NCBI GenBank assembly: GCA_947496145.1
Contig: CANMBS010000018.1
Location: 1-64,000 of the forward strand
Direction of reading: 5' to 3'
DNA from: an uncultured Pseudovibrio sp.
Lineage (GTDB): Bacteria; Pseudomonadota; Alphaproteobacteria; Rhizobiales; Stappiaceae
DNA length: 64,000 nucleotides
The translations under genes and the position numbers were made by a program. Below are positions 1-9,874 of this stretch, in pieces (within the stretch, counting starts at the first letter, position 1; the number at the start of each line of letters is the position of its first letter). The notes under the pieces are model-generated. The model was not told the origin of the DNA. It searched no databases and saw only the letters and a program-made list of their open reading frames with translations.

Positions 1-129
1 TTTAACTCAAAGTGGCAAATAAATCAGTATTGCCATTTTGGTTGGTTCTTCGCCGACTTTATTAAGATGTCCTCAATGTACTATCGAATGCTATAGCAGT
101 CAATATGCATTGTTTGATTTCCACACCCT
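1..129. repeat. Imperfect direct repeat, copy A
   Basis: The first ~76 bases are identical to those starting at 272. Similarity then continues with scattered differences to about 129. The two copies lie 271 bp apart. The repeat contains no recognisable gene. It probably belongs to degraded mobile DNA, because an IS6-type transposase remnant follows copy B. The left edge may lie outside the window. Confidence 0.8.
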
Positions 130-271
130 ACCCTATAAGTGGAGCCTGAACGCAATCTCATGGCAGGGTAAAACACAGCTCTGCGATTAGGCTCAGGCCA
201 TCCTTTCCTGAGTATGCTCAAGTCAACCAAACTCTTTAATATATGGATAGCGCAGAGGAAACGCGGCATTC

Positions 272-399
272 TTTAACTCAAAGTGGCAAATAAATCAGTA
301 TTGCCATTTTGGTTGGTTCTTCGCCGACTTTATTAAGATGTCCTCAATATGCCATTGAATACTATAGTAGTCAATGTGTTTTTTTGATTTCCACACTCT
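272..399. repeat. Imperfect direct repeat, copy B
   Basis: This is the second copy of the repeat at 1-129, with an identical first ~76 bases and a diverged second half. The sequence between the copies (130-271) has no convincing reading frame. Confidence 0.8.
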
Positions 400-518
400 C
401 ACCGAGCAAGATCTGAAATCGGCAATGCGAACCAACCATATATATTGCAGGATCATAGGCTGGGATCAGTTACACGGATTGCCGCTCTCCGCTATAGATC
501 ATCGTCGATATTGTTTGG

Positions 519-794
519 CTGTACAATCATTTTGCTCTCAATCTGCGTGCGATCAAAGAGATTCTACTGGAACGCGGCATAATCCTTTTATATGGAACCA
601 TCCCCAAATGAGTGATCAAGAACAAGCCTGGGTCTTATGAAGCTGCTAAGCGCAAAGTCACGCCCGCTGTTGAGTACCGCAGTTATAAGAGCTTAAGCAA
701 CCGAGCTAAAAAAGTGGTCGCCCAACATAGACTTCATGCGGCTTTAAGCAATGAGCCTCTGACATCCATCATCCTGCGAATAAATTTGTCGTAA
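519..794 (+). pseudogene. IS6-family transposase remnant
   Basis: One frame from 519 reads LYNHFALNLRAIKEILLERG, the N-terminal signature of IS6-family transposases (usually like YRFxLSxRDVEExLxERG). After a stop and a frame change, the frame ending at 794 contains SYEAAKRKV and YKSLSNRAKK. These match the family's C-terminal SYxAAKxEI and LNNRAEN blocks. The central catalytic region is missing, so the gene is internally deleted and dead. The identification is from remembered family motifs. Confidence 0.6.
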
Positions 795-1165
795 ACTCGC
801 AATCTTCAAAATATGTAAGGTAATATGATAATCAAATAAAAATAAGTATTAATGTAAATCTTAAAGTAATAATTGATAATAGCTCATTCTTGATAAGCAG
901 CCGAGGATTGGAGAATTGATTCAATTTAAATTATAAAAACTCATTTATATCAATACATTGTAATTATTTTTAGAAAAATCTTATCTTATTGAACTGGTTA
1001 ATAATCTATGGGAGCTATTTTATAGTCAAGAAAAAATTCAGTTTTTGATTATGAAATATTTTTAGTATACTGTATTCTGTGAATTTTACAATAATAAGTA
1101 TTATATTTCGATGTATTAGTCATAGCGTAAAGCGTCTTAGTACTAATATTACTCTAGGAGATAGT
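795..1165. other. AT-rich intergenic region, no gene seen
   Basis: This very AT-rich stretch separates the IS6 remnant from the metalloprotease gene. It should contain the protease promoter, but no site can be singled out with confidence. An in-frame GTG at 1079 would extend the protease by 29 residues; it lacks a ribosome binding site and the ATG at 1166 has one. Confidence 0.5.
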
Positions 1166-2749
1166 ATGTCTAAAGATCCCCATCAAGATGAAGCTAAAGT
1201 TATTGAAGGAGGCGATGCGCCATACAGCACAGCAACGCCTTATTCTATTTCCTCAGGAGATACATTTGAGGGAACATTGAGCTTCTCAGGCGATAAAGAT
1301 GCAATAAAACTTCAGGTACAAGCTGGAGTAACCTACACAATTTCTATGGATGGTATCGGAAGCGGAGGCGTTTCTGACACATATCTATACCTTTACAATT
1401 CCAGTGCAACTGAAGTTGCCCGGGATGATGACAGCGGAAGTGGCCGGAACTCCGAAATCACCTTTACCGCAACATCCAGCGGCACTTATTATATTGGCGC
1501 AGCTTCCTATAATGATCGTTATAGTGGTGATTACAGAATCTCCGTTACCGACGACGGAAGCCCCCCGCCAGATCCGGATCTGTTTACGAACGATCAGATC
1601 GCAAGTCAGCTGACAGACGGGTATTGGAACAGCACAGGCCGGGCTCGCCGAGCGTTTGACGTTAGCCCGGGCGGGTCCATTACAGTAAACATCAACGGGC
1701 TGAACTCTGCTGGTCAGGGTCTGGCGACCAAAGCACTGGAAGCCTGGACAAAAGTTACTGGTATTAACTTCCAGTTTGTCAACTCCGGCGCTCAGATTAC
1801 ATTTGATGACAATGCAAGTGGTGCTTACGCAAATTCCACCACAAGCGGCAACACCATTATCTCTTCTACTGTAAATGTCGGCACCAGCTGGCTTGCCAGC
1901 TACGGCACCAATTTGGACGGTTATTCTTTCCAGACATACGTGCATGAAATCGGTCATGCGCTCGGATTGGGGCATGCTGGTAACTACAACGGCAGCGCAA
2001 CCTACGGCGTGGACAACCACTACTCCAACGATTCATGGCAGGGCTCAATCATGTCCTACTTTGATCAGCAGGAAAACACCAGTGTGGATGCAAGCAGGGC
2101 GTATGTCGTCACGCCTATGATCGCAGACATTCTTGCTATGCAGGACCTGTACGGTACAGCAACCAACCTGCGCACCGGCTCTACCGTGTATGGAGAAAAC
2201 TCCACTGCCGGTGGTTATTATGACGATATTGCAAGTCTGAACCCGGTCACGTTCACTATCATTGACAATGGTGGTGTAGATAGCATCAACTTCAGCTCTG
2301 TTCAGGCCGATCAGAAAATCTCTTTGGTGGCGGAAACTTATTCTAATGTGAATGGTCTGACCGGTAATATGACCATCATGCGTGATACCGTCATCGAAAA
2401 TGCATATTCCGGTTCAGGGAATGATGAACTGATCGGTAATGATGCAAACAACGGCCTTTATGCCAATGCCGGTAATGACACTCTTGAGGGCGGTCTCGGT
2501 GATGATACGCTTTCAGGCGGTTCTGGTAGTGATACCTTCGTGTTCAACATCAACTGTGGTGCAGACACGATTGTTGATTTTTCCGACGGCCTTGACTTCA
2601 TGAGGTTTGAAAGCGGTGCAGGCAGCTTTGCAGACCTGACGATTCAAGACACCGGTGCAGATACAGTTGTCAGCTATAATGGCGGCACCATCACCCTTTC
2701 AGGTGTTGATTCCAGTCTGATCAGCGCAGACGATTTCACATTTGTGTAA
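1166..2749 (+). CDS. Serralysin-type secreted metalloprotease (M10) with PPC and RTX domains
   Basis: This is a predicted extracellular zinc protease of 527 residues. A pre-peptidase C-terminal (PPC)-like beta domain lies at about 25-128. The M10 catalytic domain follows at about 140-370, with zinc motif HEIGHALGLGH at 260-270 and met-turn SIMSY at 294-298. The C-terminus has RTX calcium-binding repeats at about 445-490 (GSGNDELIG, GGLGDDTLSGG) and a beta-rich tail typical of type I secretion substrates. No N-terminal signal peptide is visible, which fits type I secretion. The ATG at 1166 follows TAGGAG. No ABC exporter or inhibitor gene lies next to it, so export would use a system elsewhere. 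The N-terminal PPC position is unusual for a serralysin. Confidence 0.9.
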   Translation: MSKDPHQDEAKVIEGGDAPYSTATPYSISSGDTFEGTLSFSGDKDAIKLQVQAGVTYTISMDGIGSGGVSDTYLYLYNSSATEVARDDDSGSGRNSEITFTATSSGTYYIGAASYNDRYSGDYRISVTDDGSPPPDPDLFTNDQIASQLTDGYWNSTGRARRAFDVSPGGSITVNINGLNSAGQGLATKALEAWTKVTGINFQFVNSGAQITFDDNASGAYANSTTSGNTIISSTVNVGTSWLASYGTNLDGYSFQTYVHEIGHALGLGHAGNYNGSATYGVDNHYSNDSWQGSIMSYFDQQENTSVDASRAYVVTPMIADILAMQDLYGTATNLRTGSTVYGENSTAGGYYDDIASLNPVTFTIIDNGGVDSINFSSVQADQKISLVAETYSNVNGLTGNMTIMRDTVIENAYSGSGNDELIGNDANNGLYANAGNDTLEGGLGDDTLSGGSGSDTFVFNINCGADTIVDFSDGLDFMRFESGAGSFADLTIQDTGADTVVSYNGGTITLSGVDSSLISADDFTFV

Positions 2750-2762
2750 AAGATAAAATTGT

Positions 2763-2803
2763 ATTCCACCTGCTGTGACGGCGGGTGGAATATTTTATTT
2801 TTT
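2763..2803 (+). terminator. Rho-independent terminator of the metalloprotease gene
   Basis: An 11-bp stem with one G-T pair (ATTCCACCTGC with GCGGGTGGAAT) starts 13 bases after the stop codon and is followed by a T-rich run. Confidence 0.85.
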
Positions 2804-2835
2804 CAGGCAGGTACCGGATATAGAGCATCTTAATG

Positions 2836-2990
2836 GTGAGTTGCGCAGAGAACTGAAGCACTGAATTATCGCGCTGGCCCTGCAGAATGAGTGTGAAATT
2901 GAGGAAGATGAGCTTATGTCTGATCATGTGCATATGCTGATATCAATTCCGCACAATTTTGCTCAACCTCGCCGCTCACGCTCTGCCTGA
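2836..2990 (+). pseudogene. IS200/IS605-family TnpA remnant
   Basis: One frame, interrupted by a stop, reads LRRELKH then ALQNECEIEEDELMSDHVHM and continues LISIP. This matches the core of IS200-type Y1 transposases, including the HxH metal-binding motif within DHVHML. The reading frame is lost after about 2980 and no intact start exists, so only a fragment remains. It lies between the metalloprotease terminator and the nap promoter. Confidence 0.7.
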
Positions 2991-3189
2991 CCTCCAAAAT
3001 GCATCCGCAAAAACAATATGGCCAGTTTCAGGTCGGCAGCTCTCAACTTCGTAATGTGCATGGGTATTCAGGGTTGATACCATAAATAATTGCATGAATG
3101 CGCAACAAGGTAACAAGCGTTATCTTAGAATATAATGAATATCTGAAATAAATAAATCTGACTAAAACTTAGTTCTCTCAACCGATTAC

Positions 3190-3203
3190 TTGATTGCAAT
3201 CAA
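3190..3203. promoter_or_regulatory. FNR/Anr-type box upstream of napE
   Basis: The sequence TTGATTGCAATCAA is a perfect match to TTGAT-N4-ATCAA. It lies about 110 bp upstream of napE. Oxygen-responsive activation of the nap operon by an FNR-family regulator is inferred. Confidence 0.85.
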
Positions 3204-3311
3204 GGAACCTTCCGTTGGGTCTGGATAGGTCAGGGTCTGAACAGCAGGCAAAGCACTTACGTCAGCTCACTTAGGTGACTGTGATGCCTTGTAAGATCCA
3301 GGGAGAATAAG

Positions 3312-3491
3312 ATGGCTGCAACAGGCCAAGATACCCAAAAGATAGCTCAGGCGCCGAGCAAGAGCAGCGAACGTAATGCGTTCATTTTGCTGGCCGTTTT
3401 TCTTGCTCCGATTTTGATGACCGCAGCTGTTGCTGGCTACGGCTTCCTGATCTGGATGTCCCAGATCATCTTTGGTCCGCCAACCCTCTAA
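3312..3491 (+). CDS. napE: Periplasmic nitrate reductase, small membrane protein NapE
   Basis: This 59-residue protein has one transmembrane segment at about 25-50 (ILLAVFLAPILMTAAVAGYG), followed by WMSQIIFGPP, typical of NapE. It is the first gene of napEFDABC. The ATG has a GGGAGA ribosome binding site and lies 108 bp after the FNR box. Its biochemical role is not settled. It probably associates with the Nap electron-transfer complex in the inner membrane. Confidence 0.85.
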   Translation: MAATGQDTQKIAQAPSKSSERNAFILLAVFLAPILMTAAVAGYGFLIWMSQIIFGPPTL

Positions 3492-3500
3492 GATCTGCCC

Positions 3501-4007
3501 ATGCCCAGCCTGTCCAGAAGAGCATTTTTAACCCGTTTCAAGGCATCGGCAGAAGAAGTAGCGCCGATCCGCCCGCCATGGAGCAATGAAACGCGGATTG
3601 AAGAGAAGTGCACGGGCTGTGCGAAGTGTATTTCGGCGTGCCCGGAAGGGATTTTGTTTTCTCATGACAACCGCCCCTATCTGAAGCCGGGCGTTGGGGA
3701 GTGCACATTTTGCGAAAAATGTGCTCAGGCCTGTGATGAGGAAGTGTTCGACCTTTCTGCAACGCCCTGGAATCTGACGGCAAACCTGGACGAAGCAAAA
3801 TGCCTTCTGGCAGATGGGGTATCTTGCCAGACTTGCACAGACATCTGTGAACCACGTGCTCTCAGGTTTGATATGCGGGTCCGTCCAGCTGGAAAAATTA
3901 TTTTGGAGACAGAGGCATGTACCGGTTGCAGTGCTTGCCTGACAACCTGTCCAACTCAGGCAATTTCGCTGAAATCTTCAGCTCAGGAAAGCCAAAGCAA
4001 TGCGTAA
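3501..4007 (+). CDS. napF: Ferredoxin-type protein NapF
   Basis: This is a 168-residue cytoplasmic iron-sulfur protein. It carries clustered CxxCxxxC motifs: CTGCAKCISAC, CTFCEKCAQAC, a looser CQTCTDIC group and CTGCSACLTTC. NapF is thought to help load iron-sulfur clusters into cytoplasmic NapA before Tat export. It begins 9 bp after napE and its last 8 bp overlap napD, consistent with translational coupling. Confidence 0.93.
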   Translation: MPSLSRRAFLTRFKASAEEVAPIRPPWSNETRIEEKCTGCAKCISACPEGILFSHDNRPYLKPGVGECTFCEKCAQACDEEVFDLSATPWNLTANLDEAKCLLADGVSCQTCTDICEPRALRFDMRVRPAGKIILETEACTGCSACLTTCPTQAISLKSSAQESQSNA

Positions 4008-4335
4008 TGTAGATGTAGAGCGCACCGAACACGAAGGGGTCTGGCACATATCGAGTGTACTCGTGACCGCAAAACCAGACCAGCGCGAAAGCGTACGCTC
4101 AGCCATCAACGAAATTCCATCTGCTGAAATTGCAGATGTTCCGGGCACCGAGAAAATCGTTGCCACACTTGAGGCAACCAGTGAACGGGAGATGGCCGGA
4201 GCTGTGCAGCAAATTCAGCAACTTGAAGGTGTGCTGGCTGCATCCATGGTGTTCCACCAAACCGACACCACCGACCTCAATTCAATTGTGATTTCTGATC
4301 AGGGTGACACGCAACCCAAGGGGATTTGCTCATGA
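4000..4335 (+). CDS. napD: NapA maturation chaperone NapD
   Basis: This 111-residue protein has the NapD pattern, with [12 protein letters not shown] near the N-terminus and a ferredoxin-like fold. NapD binds the Tat signal of NapA and prevents premature export. The gene overlaps napF at its start, and its TGA overlaps the ATG of napA in an ATGA arrangement. The tail after about residue 90 is more variable. Confidence 0.92.
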   Translation: MRNVDVERTEHEGVWHISSVLVTAKPDQRESVRSAINEIPSAEIADVPGTEKIVATLEATSEREMAGAVQQIQQLEGVLAASMVFHQTDTTDLNSIVISDQGDTQPKGICS

Positions 4336-6830
4336 TAAAACTAACAAGACGAGCCGTGATTAAAGCGCAAGCTGTTGCGGCGGCAGCAGCCGCTGCCGGC
4401 ACCAGTCTTCCCGCTGCTGCCTCAAACGTGGTAACGGATGCAAGCAAGACCGACCTCAAGTGGTCGAAAGCAGCTTGTCGCTTTTGCGGTACTGGTTGCT
4501 CCATCATGGTGGCAACCAAAGGTGGCCGTGTGGTAGCTACACATGGTGACGCGCAAAGTCCCGTCAACCGTGGTTTGAACTGTGTGAAAGGATACTTCCT
4601 TTCCAAGATTATGTACGGTAAGGACCGCCTCACCACTCCTTTGCTGCGTAAAACAGATGGCAAATACGATAAGGAAGGCGAGTTTGAGCCAGTATCCTGG
4701 GATGAAGCTTTCGACATCATGGCTGACAAAGCCAAAGAAGCTATCAGGAAGAACGGCCCTTACTCTGTAGGTATGTTCGGCTCAGGCCAGTGGACTGTCT
4801 GGGAAGGCTACGCAGCTGCAAAGCTCTGGAAGGCAGGCTTCCGCTCCAACACCATTGACCCGAATGCACGTCACTGCATGGCCTCTGCTGTGGGCGCATT
4901 TATGCGTACCTTCGGCATTGATGAGCCAATGGGCTGCTATGATGACTTTGAGCAGGCAGACGCCTTCGTGCTCTGGGGCTCTAACATGGCAGAGATGCAT
5001 CCGGTTCTGTGGACCCGCCTGACAGACCGTCGCCTGTCCAACCCGGATGTGAAAGTTGCTGTTCTGTCCACTTACGAGCACCGCAGCTTCGACCTTGCTG
5101 ACATTCCGATGGTCTTCACCCCCCAGACCGATCTGGTGATTGCGAACTTCATCGCAAACTACATCATCGAGAACGAAGCCGTAGACATGGACTTCGTCAG
5201 CAAACACACCAACTTCCGTCTTGGCAATCAGGACATTGGTTACGGCCTGCGCCCTGAACACCCACTGCAGAAAGCTGCGAAAAACGCAGATAAAGCAGGC
5301 GGTTCTAAAGAAATCTCCTTTGAGGAGTATGCTGAATTCGTTAAGCCATACACTCTCGAATATGCTGAGAAGATGTCTGGTGTTCCTGCAAACCGTCTGC
5401 TGGAACTGGCGAAACTTTATGCCGATCCAAACAAAAAGGTTATGTCCCTTTGGACCATGGGTGCGAACCAGCATACCCGTGGCGTGTGGGTCAACCAGAT
5501 GTTCTACAACATCCACCTGCTCACCGGTAAGATCTCCAAGCCGGGCTGTGGTCCGTTCTCTCTGACTGGTCAGCCATCTGCTTGTGGCACTGCTCGTGAG
5601 GTTGGCACCTTCGCACACCGCCTGCCTGCGGACATGGTTGTGAAGAATCCAGAACACCGCGCATATGCAGAAAAAGTCTGGAAGCTGCCAGAAGGCACCA
5701 TTCCTGCAAAGCCAGGTTACCACGCTGTACTTCAGTCCCGTATGCTGAAAGACGGCAAGCTGAACTTCTACTGGACCCAGGTCACCAACAACATGCAGGC
5801 GGGTCCGAACGTTGTTGAAGAGATTTACCCGGGCTGGAGAAACCCGGAAAACTTCGTCGTGGTCTCCGATCCATACCCAACCGTTTCTGCTATGGCAGCT
5901 GATCTGATCCTCCCGACTGCAATGTGGGTGGAAAAAGAAGGCGCTTACGGTAACGCAGAGCGCCGTACCCAGTTCTGGAAACAGCTGGTTTCTGCGCCGG
6001 GTGATGCAAAATCTGACCTGTGGCAGACTATGGAGTTTGCAAAGCGCTTCAAAGTTGAAGATGTCTGGCCTGAAGAGCTGCTTGCGAAAGCCCCGGAATA
6101 TCGCGGAAAAACACTCTTCGATATCCTGTTTGCAAATGGTCAGGTCGACAAGTTCCCGCTGTCAGAGCTGAACCCGGAATACGCGAACGACGAAGCAAAC
6201 GACTTTGGTTTTTACGTTCAGAAAGGTCTGTTCGAAGAATATGCAGAGTTTGGTCGCGGTCACGGCCACGATCTGGCACCATTCGAACGCTACCACGAAG
6301 AGCGCGGCCTGCGCTGGCCTGTGGTTGATGGCAAGGAAACTCAGTGGCGCTTCCGCGAAGGTTCTGACCCATATGTTGGAAAAGGCAAAGGTTTCGAGTT
6401 TTACGGCCATAAAGACGGTAAAGCACGCATCTTCGCACTGCCTTACGAAGCTCCACCAGAAATGCCGGATGAAGAATATGATTTCTGGCTCTGCACTGGC
6501 CGCGTGGTTGAGCACTGGCACACTGGCACCATGACCCAGCGCGTTCCAGAGCTTTACAAAGCCTTCCCTGATGCTGTGTGCTTCATGCACCCGGATGATG
6601 CCAAAGCAAAAGGGCTGCGTCGTGGTTCTGAAGTGCGTGTGATCTCCCGCCGTGGCGAAATCACCACCCGCATTGAGACACGTGGTCGTAACAAACCGCC
6701 GATAGGTCTGGTCTTTGTGCCATTCTTCGATGCAAGCCAGCTCATCAACAAGGTGACGCTTGACGCCACCGATCCACTTTCCAAACAGACCGACTTCAAG
6801 AAGTGCGCGGTCAAGATCGTAGCTGTGTGA
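4332..6830 (+). CDS. napA: Periplasmic nitrate reductase catalytic subunit NapA
   Basis: This 832-residue molybdopterin enzyme reduces nitrate to nitrite in the periplasm. A twin-arginine signal (TRRAVIKA, then an alanine-rich segment) occupies residues 1-31. The [4Fe-4S] cluster ligands are C49, C52, C56 and C84, within CRFCGTGC and GLNCVKG. The molybdenum-ligating cysteine is C182 in NARHCMAS. The length is normal for the family. The ATG at 4332 overlaps the napD stop and is preferred to a TTG two codons upstream. Electrons are expected from NapC through NapB. Confidence 0.97.
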   Translation: MIKLTRRAVIKAQAVAAAAAAAGTSLPAAASNVVTDASKTDLKWSKAACRFCGTGCSIMVATKGGRVVATHGDAQSPVNRGLNCVKGYFLSKIMYGKDRLTTPLLRKTDGKYDKEGEFEPVSWDEAFDIMADKAKEAIRKNGPYSVGMFGSGQWTVWEGYAAAKLWKAGFRSNTIDPNARHCMASAVGAFMRTFGIDEPMGCYDDFEQADAFVLWGSNMAEMHPVLWTRLTDRRLSNPDVKVAVLSTYEHRSFDLADIPMVFTPQTDLVIANFIANYIIENEAVDMDFVSKHTNFRLGNQDIGYGLRPEHPLQKAAKNADKAGGSKEISFEEYAEFVKPYTLEYAEKMSGVPANRLLELAKLYADPNKKVMSLWTMGANQHTRGVWVNQMFYNIHLLTGKISKPGCGPFSLTGQPSACGTAREVGTFAHRLPADMVVKNPEHRAYAEKVWKLPEGTIPAKPGYHAVLQSRMLKDGKLNFYWTQVTNNMQAGPNVVEEIYPGWRNPENFVVVSDPYPTVSAMAADLILPTAMWVEKEGAYGNAERRTQFWKQLVSAPGDAKSDLWQTMEFAKRFKVEDVWPEELLAKAPEYRGKTLFDILFANGQVDKFPLSELNPEYANDEANDFGFYVQKGLFEEYAEFGRGHGHDLAPFERYHEERGLRWPVVDGKETQWRFREGSDPYVGKGKGFEFYGHKDGKARIFALPYEAPPEMPDEEYDFWLCTGRVVEHWHTGTMTQRVPELYKAFPDAVCFMHPDDAKAKGLRRGSEVRVISRRGEITTRIETRGRNKPPIGLVFVPFFDASQLINKVTLDATDPLSKQTDFKKCAVKIVAV

Positions 6831-6838
6831 GGTGCATC

Positions 6839-7300
6839 ATGAAACTTCTTAAACTCGCAAGTGCTGGCATTCTGGCTCTGTCTGTTCTGGTTGGTCCTGG
6901 TGTTTATGCAGCTGACTCCATCTCAGATATGCGCAACGACGACATTCTTACTCAGGATGCGGCTCCGGCCATGCCCAAAGTGGTCAATTCTGATGAACGT
7001 CAGGTGCGCAACTATCCTGAACAGCCTCCTTTGATCCCTCACAAGATCGATGGTTATCAGGTGGATAAGAACGCCAACAAGTGCATGACCTGCCATAGCC
7101 GCACAGCGGTGGAGCAATCTCAGGCACCGATGATTTCCATCACGCACTTTATGACACGGGACAACCAGTTCCTGGCGTCCATCTCTCCGCGCCGGTACTT
7201 CTGCACCCAGTGTCATGTACCACAAACAGACTCCAAGCCGCTGATTGAAAACGAGTTTATCGATGTAGACAGTGTTTTGGGCGCAGCTGTAAAGAAATAG
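6839..7300 (+). CDS. napB: Diheme cytochrome c subunit NapB
   Basis: This 153-residue periplasmic cytochrome has a signal peptide ending near VYAAD and two heme-c motifs, CMTCH and CTQCH. It transfers electrons from NapC to NapA. The chosen ATG follows GAGGTG and lies 8 bp after the napA stop. A longer in-frame start inside napA would spoil the signal peptide. Confidence 0.95.
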   Translation: MKLLKLASAGILALSVLVGPGVYAADSISDMRNDDILTQDAAPAMPKVVNSDERQVRNYPEQPPLIPHKIDGYQVDKNANKCMTCHSRTAVEQSQAPMISITHFMTRDNQFLASISPRRYFCTQCHVPQTDSKPLIENEFIDVDSVLGAAVKK

Positions 7301-7310
7301 GAGCACCCGC

Positions 7311-7901
7311 ATGTTCTCAGCAATCAAAAGATTGTGGCAGGTGATCAGCAAGCCGAGCGTCCACTATAGCCTTGGTTTTCTGACCGTGGGTGGCTTCCTC
7401 GTAGGCATCATTTTCTGGGGCGGTTTTAATACCGCTCTGGAGGTGACCAACACAGAAGAGTTCTGTATTGGGTGTCACGAGATGGAAAACACCGTGTATC
7501 AGGAGCTGAAAAGCACCATTCACTACACAAACCGTTCTGGTGTGAGGGCGACCTGCCCTGATTGTCATGTACCACATAACTGGACAGATAAGGTTGCCCG
7601 CAAAATTCAGGCTTCCAAAGAAGTTTACGGTAAAATTTTCGGTACGATCAGCACACCTGAAAAGTTTGAAGAGAAGCGTTTTGAGCTGGCGAGCCACGAA
7701 TGGGCACGTTTTAAAGCAAATGATTCTCTGGAATGCCGAAATTGTCACAGCGAAGAGTCCATGGACTTTACACGCCAGAGCAAACGGGCTTCCGAGCAGC
7801 ACGGGAAATTCCTCGTGACAGGCGATAAAACCTGTATCGACTGCCACAAAGGCATCGCACACAAACTGCCTGACTTGAGCCTGCTGAAAGAAAATCAGTA
7901 A
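7311..7901 (+). CDS. napC: Tetraheme quinol dehydrogenase NapC
   Basis: This 196-residue NapC/NirT-family cytochrome has one N-terminal transmembrane anchor (about 19-42) and four heme motifs: CIGCH, CPDCH, CRNCH and CIDCH. It oxidises membrane quinol and passes electrons to NapB. It is the last nap gene and a strong terminator follows. The operon lacks napG and napH, so it is the NapC-dependent type. Confidence 0.95.
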   Translation: MFSAIKRLWQVISKPSVHYSLGFLTVGGFLVGIIFWGGFNTALEVTNTEEFCIGCHEMENTVYQELKSTIHYTNRSGVRATCPDCHVPHNWTDKVARKIQASKEVYGKIFGTISTPEKFEEKRFELASHEWARFKANDSLECRNCHSEESMDFTRQSKRASEQHGKFLVTGDKTCIDCHKGIAHKLPDLSLLKENQ

Positions 7902-7924
7902 GCAGATCATCAAGGTTCTTACTC

Positions 7925-7957
7925 ATGCCCCTGAGAGACATCTCTCAGGGGCATTTT
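7925..7957 (+). terminator. Rho-independent terminator of the nap operon
   Basis: A long perfect inverted repeat (ATGCCCCTGAGAGA with TCTCTCAGGGGCAT) is followed by TTTT, 24 bp after napC. Confidence 0.9.
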
Positions 7958-8140
7958 GTATGGTACGCTCTGGTAAAGCAGATGCCGCAGCATATTGTGA
8001 ATTCACAGTGCTCAGAAAATAGTTGCCTCTGGGCAGCAAGCAGATTGCAGGCGAACGAGAAGTTTGCACCAACACCTCTCACCATCCGTACTGATCAGTT
8101 ACAAACGCTGCCGCCTTCACTTTTCGTTCAGTGAATGACT

Positions 8141-9169
8141 TCAGGCGATCCCGCGCACTTCCATTGGTGTTTTGCCCGTCCAGCTCTGAAATGCCCGGAA
8201 GAAGGACCCTGTATCCTTATAGCCCAGCAGGTAGGAGATTTCTGGAATACTCAACTCACTGCCTACCAGATAATGCTGAGATAACTCTGAGCGGGTCTCA
8301 CTCAGGATATCCTGAAAGCTCTTACCTTCTTCCTTCAGCTTGCGTTGCAACGTCCGCTTGCTGGCATTCAACCGCTGGCTGATCACATCAATGGTGTTTT
8401 GCCCCGCTGGCAGGCTTTCCAGCAGGGCGTTTTTCACCCGGCGCGACATTTCATCGGAGGTGCCAGAACTTTGCAGCTTCTGACGCAAACCGTCTTCAAA
8501 TGTATCCCACATCCCTTCCATCTGCGTAATCAACGGGCGGGTTGCGTCTTGCAGCGAAAGGGTTATGTGTGCCTCCGGAGCAGGAGTAGCCTTCACCCCG
8601 CATTCCGCTTCAACAGCAGACCAGTCCAGCTTACCCATCGGGCCACCCACACTCAGCGGCACAATCGGCTCACCTGTGAAGGTGCGACTGCAATTGGTGA
8701 AGTAGACAATCTCAAACTGCGCCAGAAACTCAGGAAACGGCTCTGTTGGATCACTGGAGTTGAACAGGATAGAAACCGCGCTTTCCGTCCGCTCCACCTC
8801 CAGTCGGATGGGCGCAATGAGCGGTTTGAACAGCGCCAGACGCTTCACACCCTCCTCAATGTTGGGGCTACAGGAAAATGCAAACACATGCGGAACAAAT
8901 GAGCCATGTTTTACCGTGCTGCCCAGCTTCACCGCCAGATCATTGCCGCCGTACTCCTGATGCAGGGCATTCCATATGGCGAAATATTGCGCCTGAGTGA
9001 TGCCTTTGGCCGTTGGCTCAAGTTGCTCAATGGAAACGCCGGCACGGCGCATTACCCGCTCCACAGACAGGTCTAAATACTGGATCACTTGCGCCATCAT
9101 AGCAGCGCCCGGGTAAAGGTGTGCGTGTTTCGTCATGCGTGGCTCGGCCTTATTGGGATTTGCACTCAT
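8141..9169 (-). CDS. AraC-family transcriptional regulator
   Basis: The protein has 342 residues. Its N-terminal ~200 residues resemble the ligand-binding domain of OruR/ArgR-type AraC regulators, beginning LYPGAAMMAQVIQYLDLS. The C-terminal ~100 residues are an AraC double helix-turn-helix (VISQRLNASKRTLQRKLKEE and the later ISYLLGYKDTGSFFRAFQSW). It is divergent from the iorAB-like genes, and the shared 242-bp region holds two 12-bp direct repeats spaced 21 bp. Control of iorAB is therefore the likely role. The inducer is unknown. Confidence 0.9.
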   Translation of the reverse strand: MSANPNKAEPRMTKHAHLYPGAAMMAQVIQYLDLSVERVMRRAGVSIEQLEPTAKGITQAQYFAIWNALHQEYGGNDLAVKLGSTVKHGSFVPHVFAFSCSPNIEEGVKRLALFKPLIAPIRLEVERTESAVSILFNSSDPTEPFPEFLAQFEIVYFTNCSRTFTGEPIVPLSVGGPMGKLDWSAVEAECGVKATPAPEAHITLSLQDATRPLITQMEGMWDTFEDGLRQKLQSSGTSDEMSRRVKNALLESLPAGQNTIDVISQRLNASKRTLQRKLKEEGKSFQDILSETRSELSQHYLVGSELSIPEISYLLGYKDTGSFFRAFQSWTGKTPMEVRGIA

Positions 9170-9213
9170 TCATCTCGATTTTTTGCTGGCGAGGCCAGTG
9201 CTAAAGTTAATAG

Positions 9214-9246
9214 TGGCGCGATATGGCAGTACTTTGGCGCGATATG
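9214..9246. promoter_or_regulatory. Tandem direct-repeat operator, probable AraC-family binding site
   Basis: TGGCGCGATATG occurs twice, at 9214-9225 and 9235-9246, exactly 21 bp start to start (two helical turns). This is the usual geometry for half-sites bound by AraC-family proteins. It lies between the AraC gene and iorA. The flanks also form a short inverted repeat, GTGGC with GCCAC. Confidence 0.7.
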
Positions 9247-9411
9247 CCACTGAAAACTTGCAGAACTGGTGCTAAGGATAACTACAGACTATCTGTTTCA
9301 GGCGTAATCAATCAAAAGCGCATTCCGCATACAAGACTGCCCATACGAAACCTGCCTGAAATAATTGCTGAACCCAGCCAATCGCTACGGATCAAAAAAG
9401 GGATTTTTTTG

Positions 9412-9873
9412 ATGGCAATTTCTTTAAAACTGAACGGCGAGACACACTCCATCGACGCCGAACCGGGCACCCCGCTGCTTTGGGTGATCCGTGATGAACT
9501 GAAACTCACCGGCACAAAATTTGGCTGTGGGGTTGCCTCCTGCGGGGCCTGTACTGTCCACATGGATGGAGAGCCGGTTCGCTCCTGCCAGACATTCATC
9601 GAAGATGTTGAAGATGCAGAGATCACCACGATCGAAGGCCTGAAGTCCACTCCGGCCCAGGCTGTGCAGCAGGCCTGGAGGGAACTTGATGTGGTTCAGT
9701 GTGGTTACTGCCAGTCTGGCCAGATCATGTCCGCCGTTGGCCTCCTGAGCGAAAACAACAAACCGACTCTGGAAGAAATCGACGATTACATGAATGGCAA
9801 CGCCTGTCGATGTGCCACATACCAGCGCATCCGTTCCGCCATTGTGCGCGCCTCAGAAATCATGGAGGCTTGA
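9412..9873 (+). CDS. iorA: (2Fe-2S)-binding subunit of an isoquinoline 1-oxidoreductase-like hydroxylase
   Basis: This is a 153-residue xanthine-oxidase-family small subunit. The plant-type [2Fe-2S] cluster ligands are in GCGVASCGACTV and the later SC. The second cluster ligands are in QCGYCQSGQ and ACRCATY. It transfers electrons from the molybdenum subunit encoded next door. The ATG at 9412 is chosen because the conserved MAISLKLNGE start begins there, although the frame stays open to 9223. The isoquinoline substrate is only the family name; the true aldehyde or N-heterocycle is unknown. Confidence 0.88.
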   Translation: MAISLKLNGETHSIDAEPGTPLLWVIRDELKLTGTKFGCGVASCGACTVHMDGEPVRSCQTFIEDVEDAEITTIEGLKSTPAQAVQQAWRELDVVQCGYCQSGQIMSAVGLLSENNKPTLEEIDDYMNGNACRCATYQRIRSAIVRASEIMEA

Positions 9874-9874
9874 T

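Noticed and set aside
1385-2020. A 211-codon minus-strand frame
   Set aside because: It is antisense to the metalloprotease catalytic domain and has no ribosome binding site or known motif.
4782-5723. A 313-codon minus-strand frame
   Set aside because: It is antisense to napA, with no protein-family features of its own.
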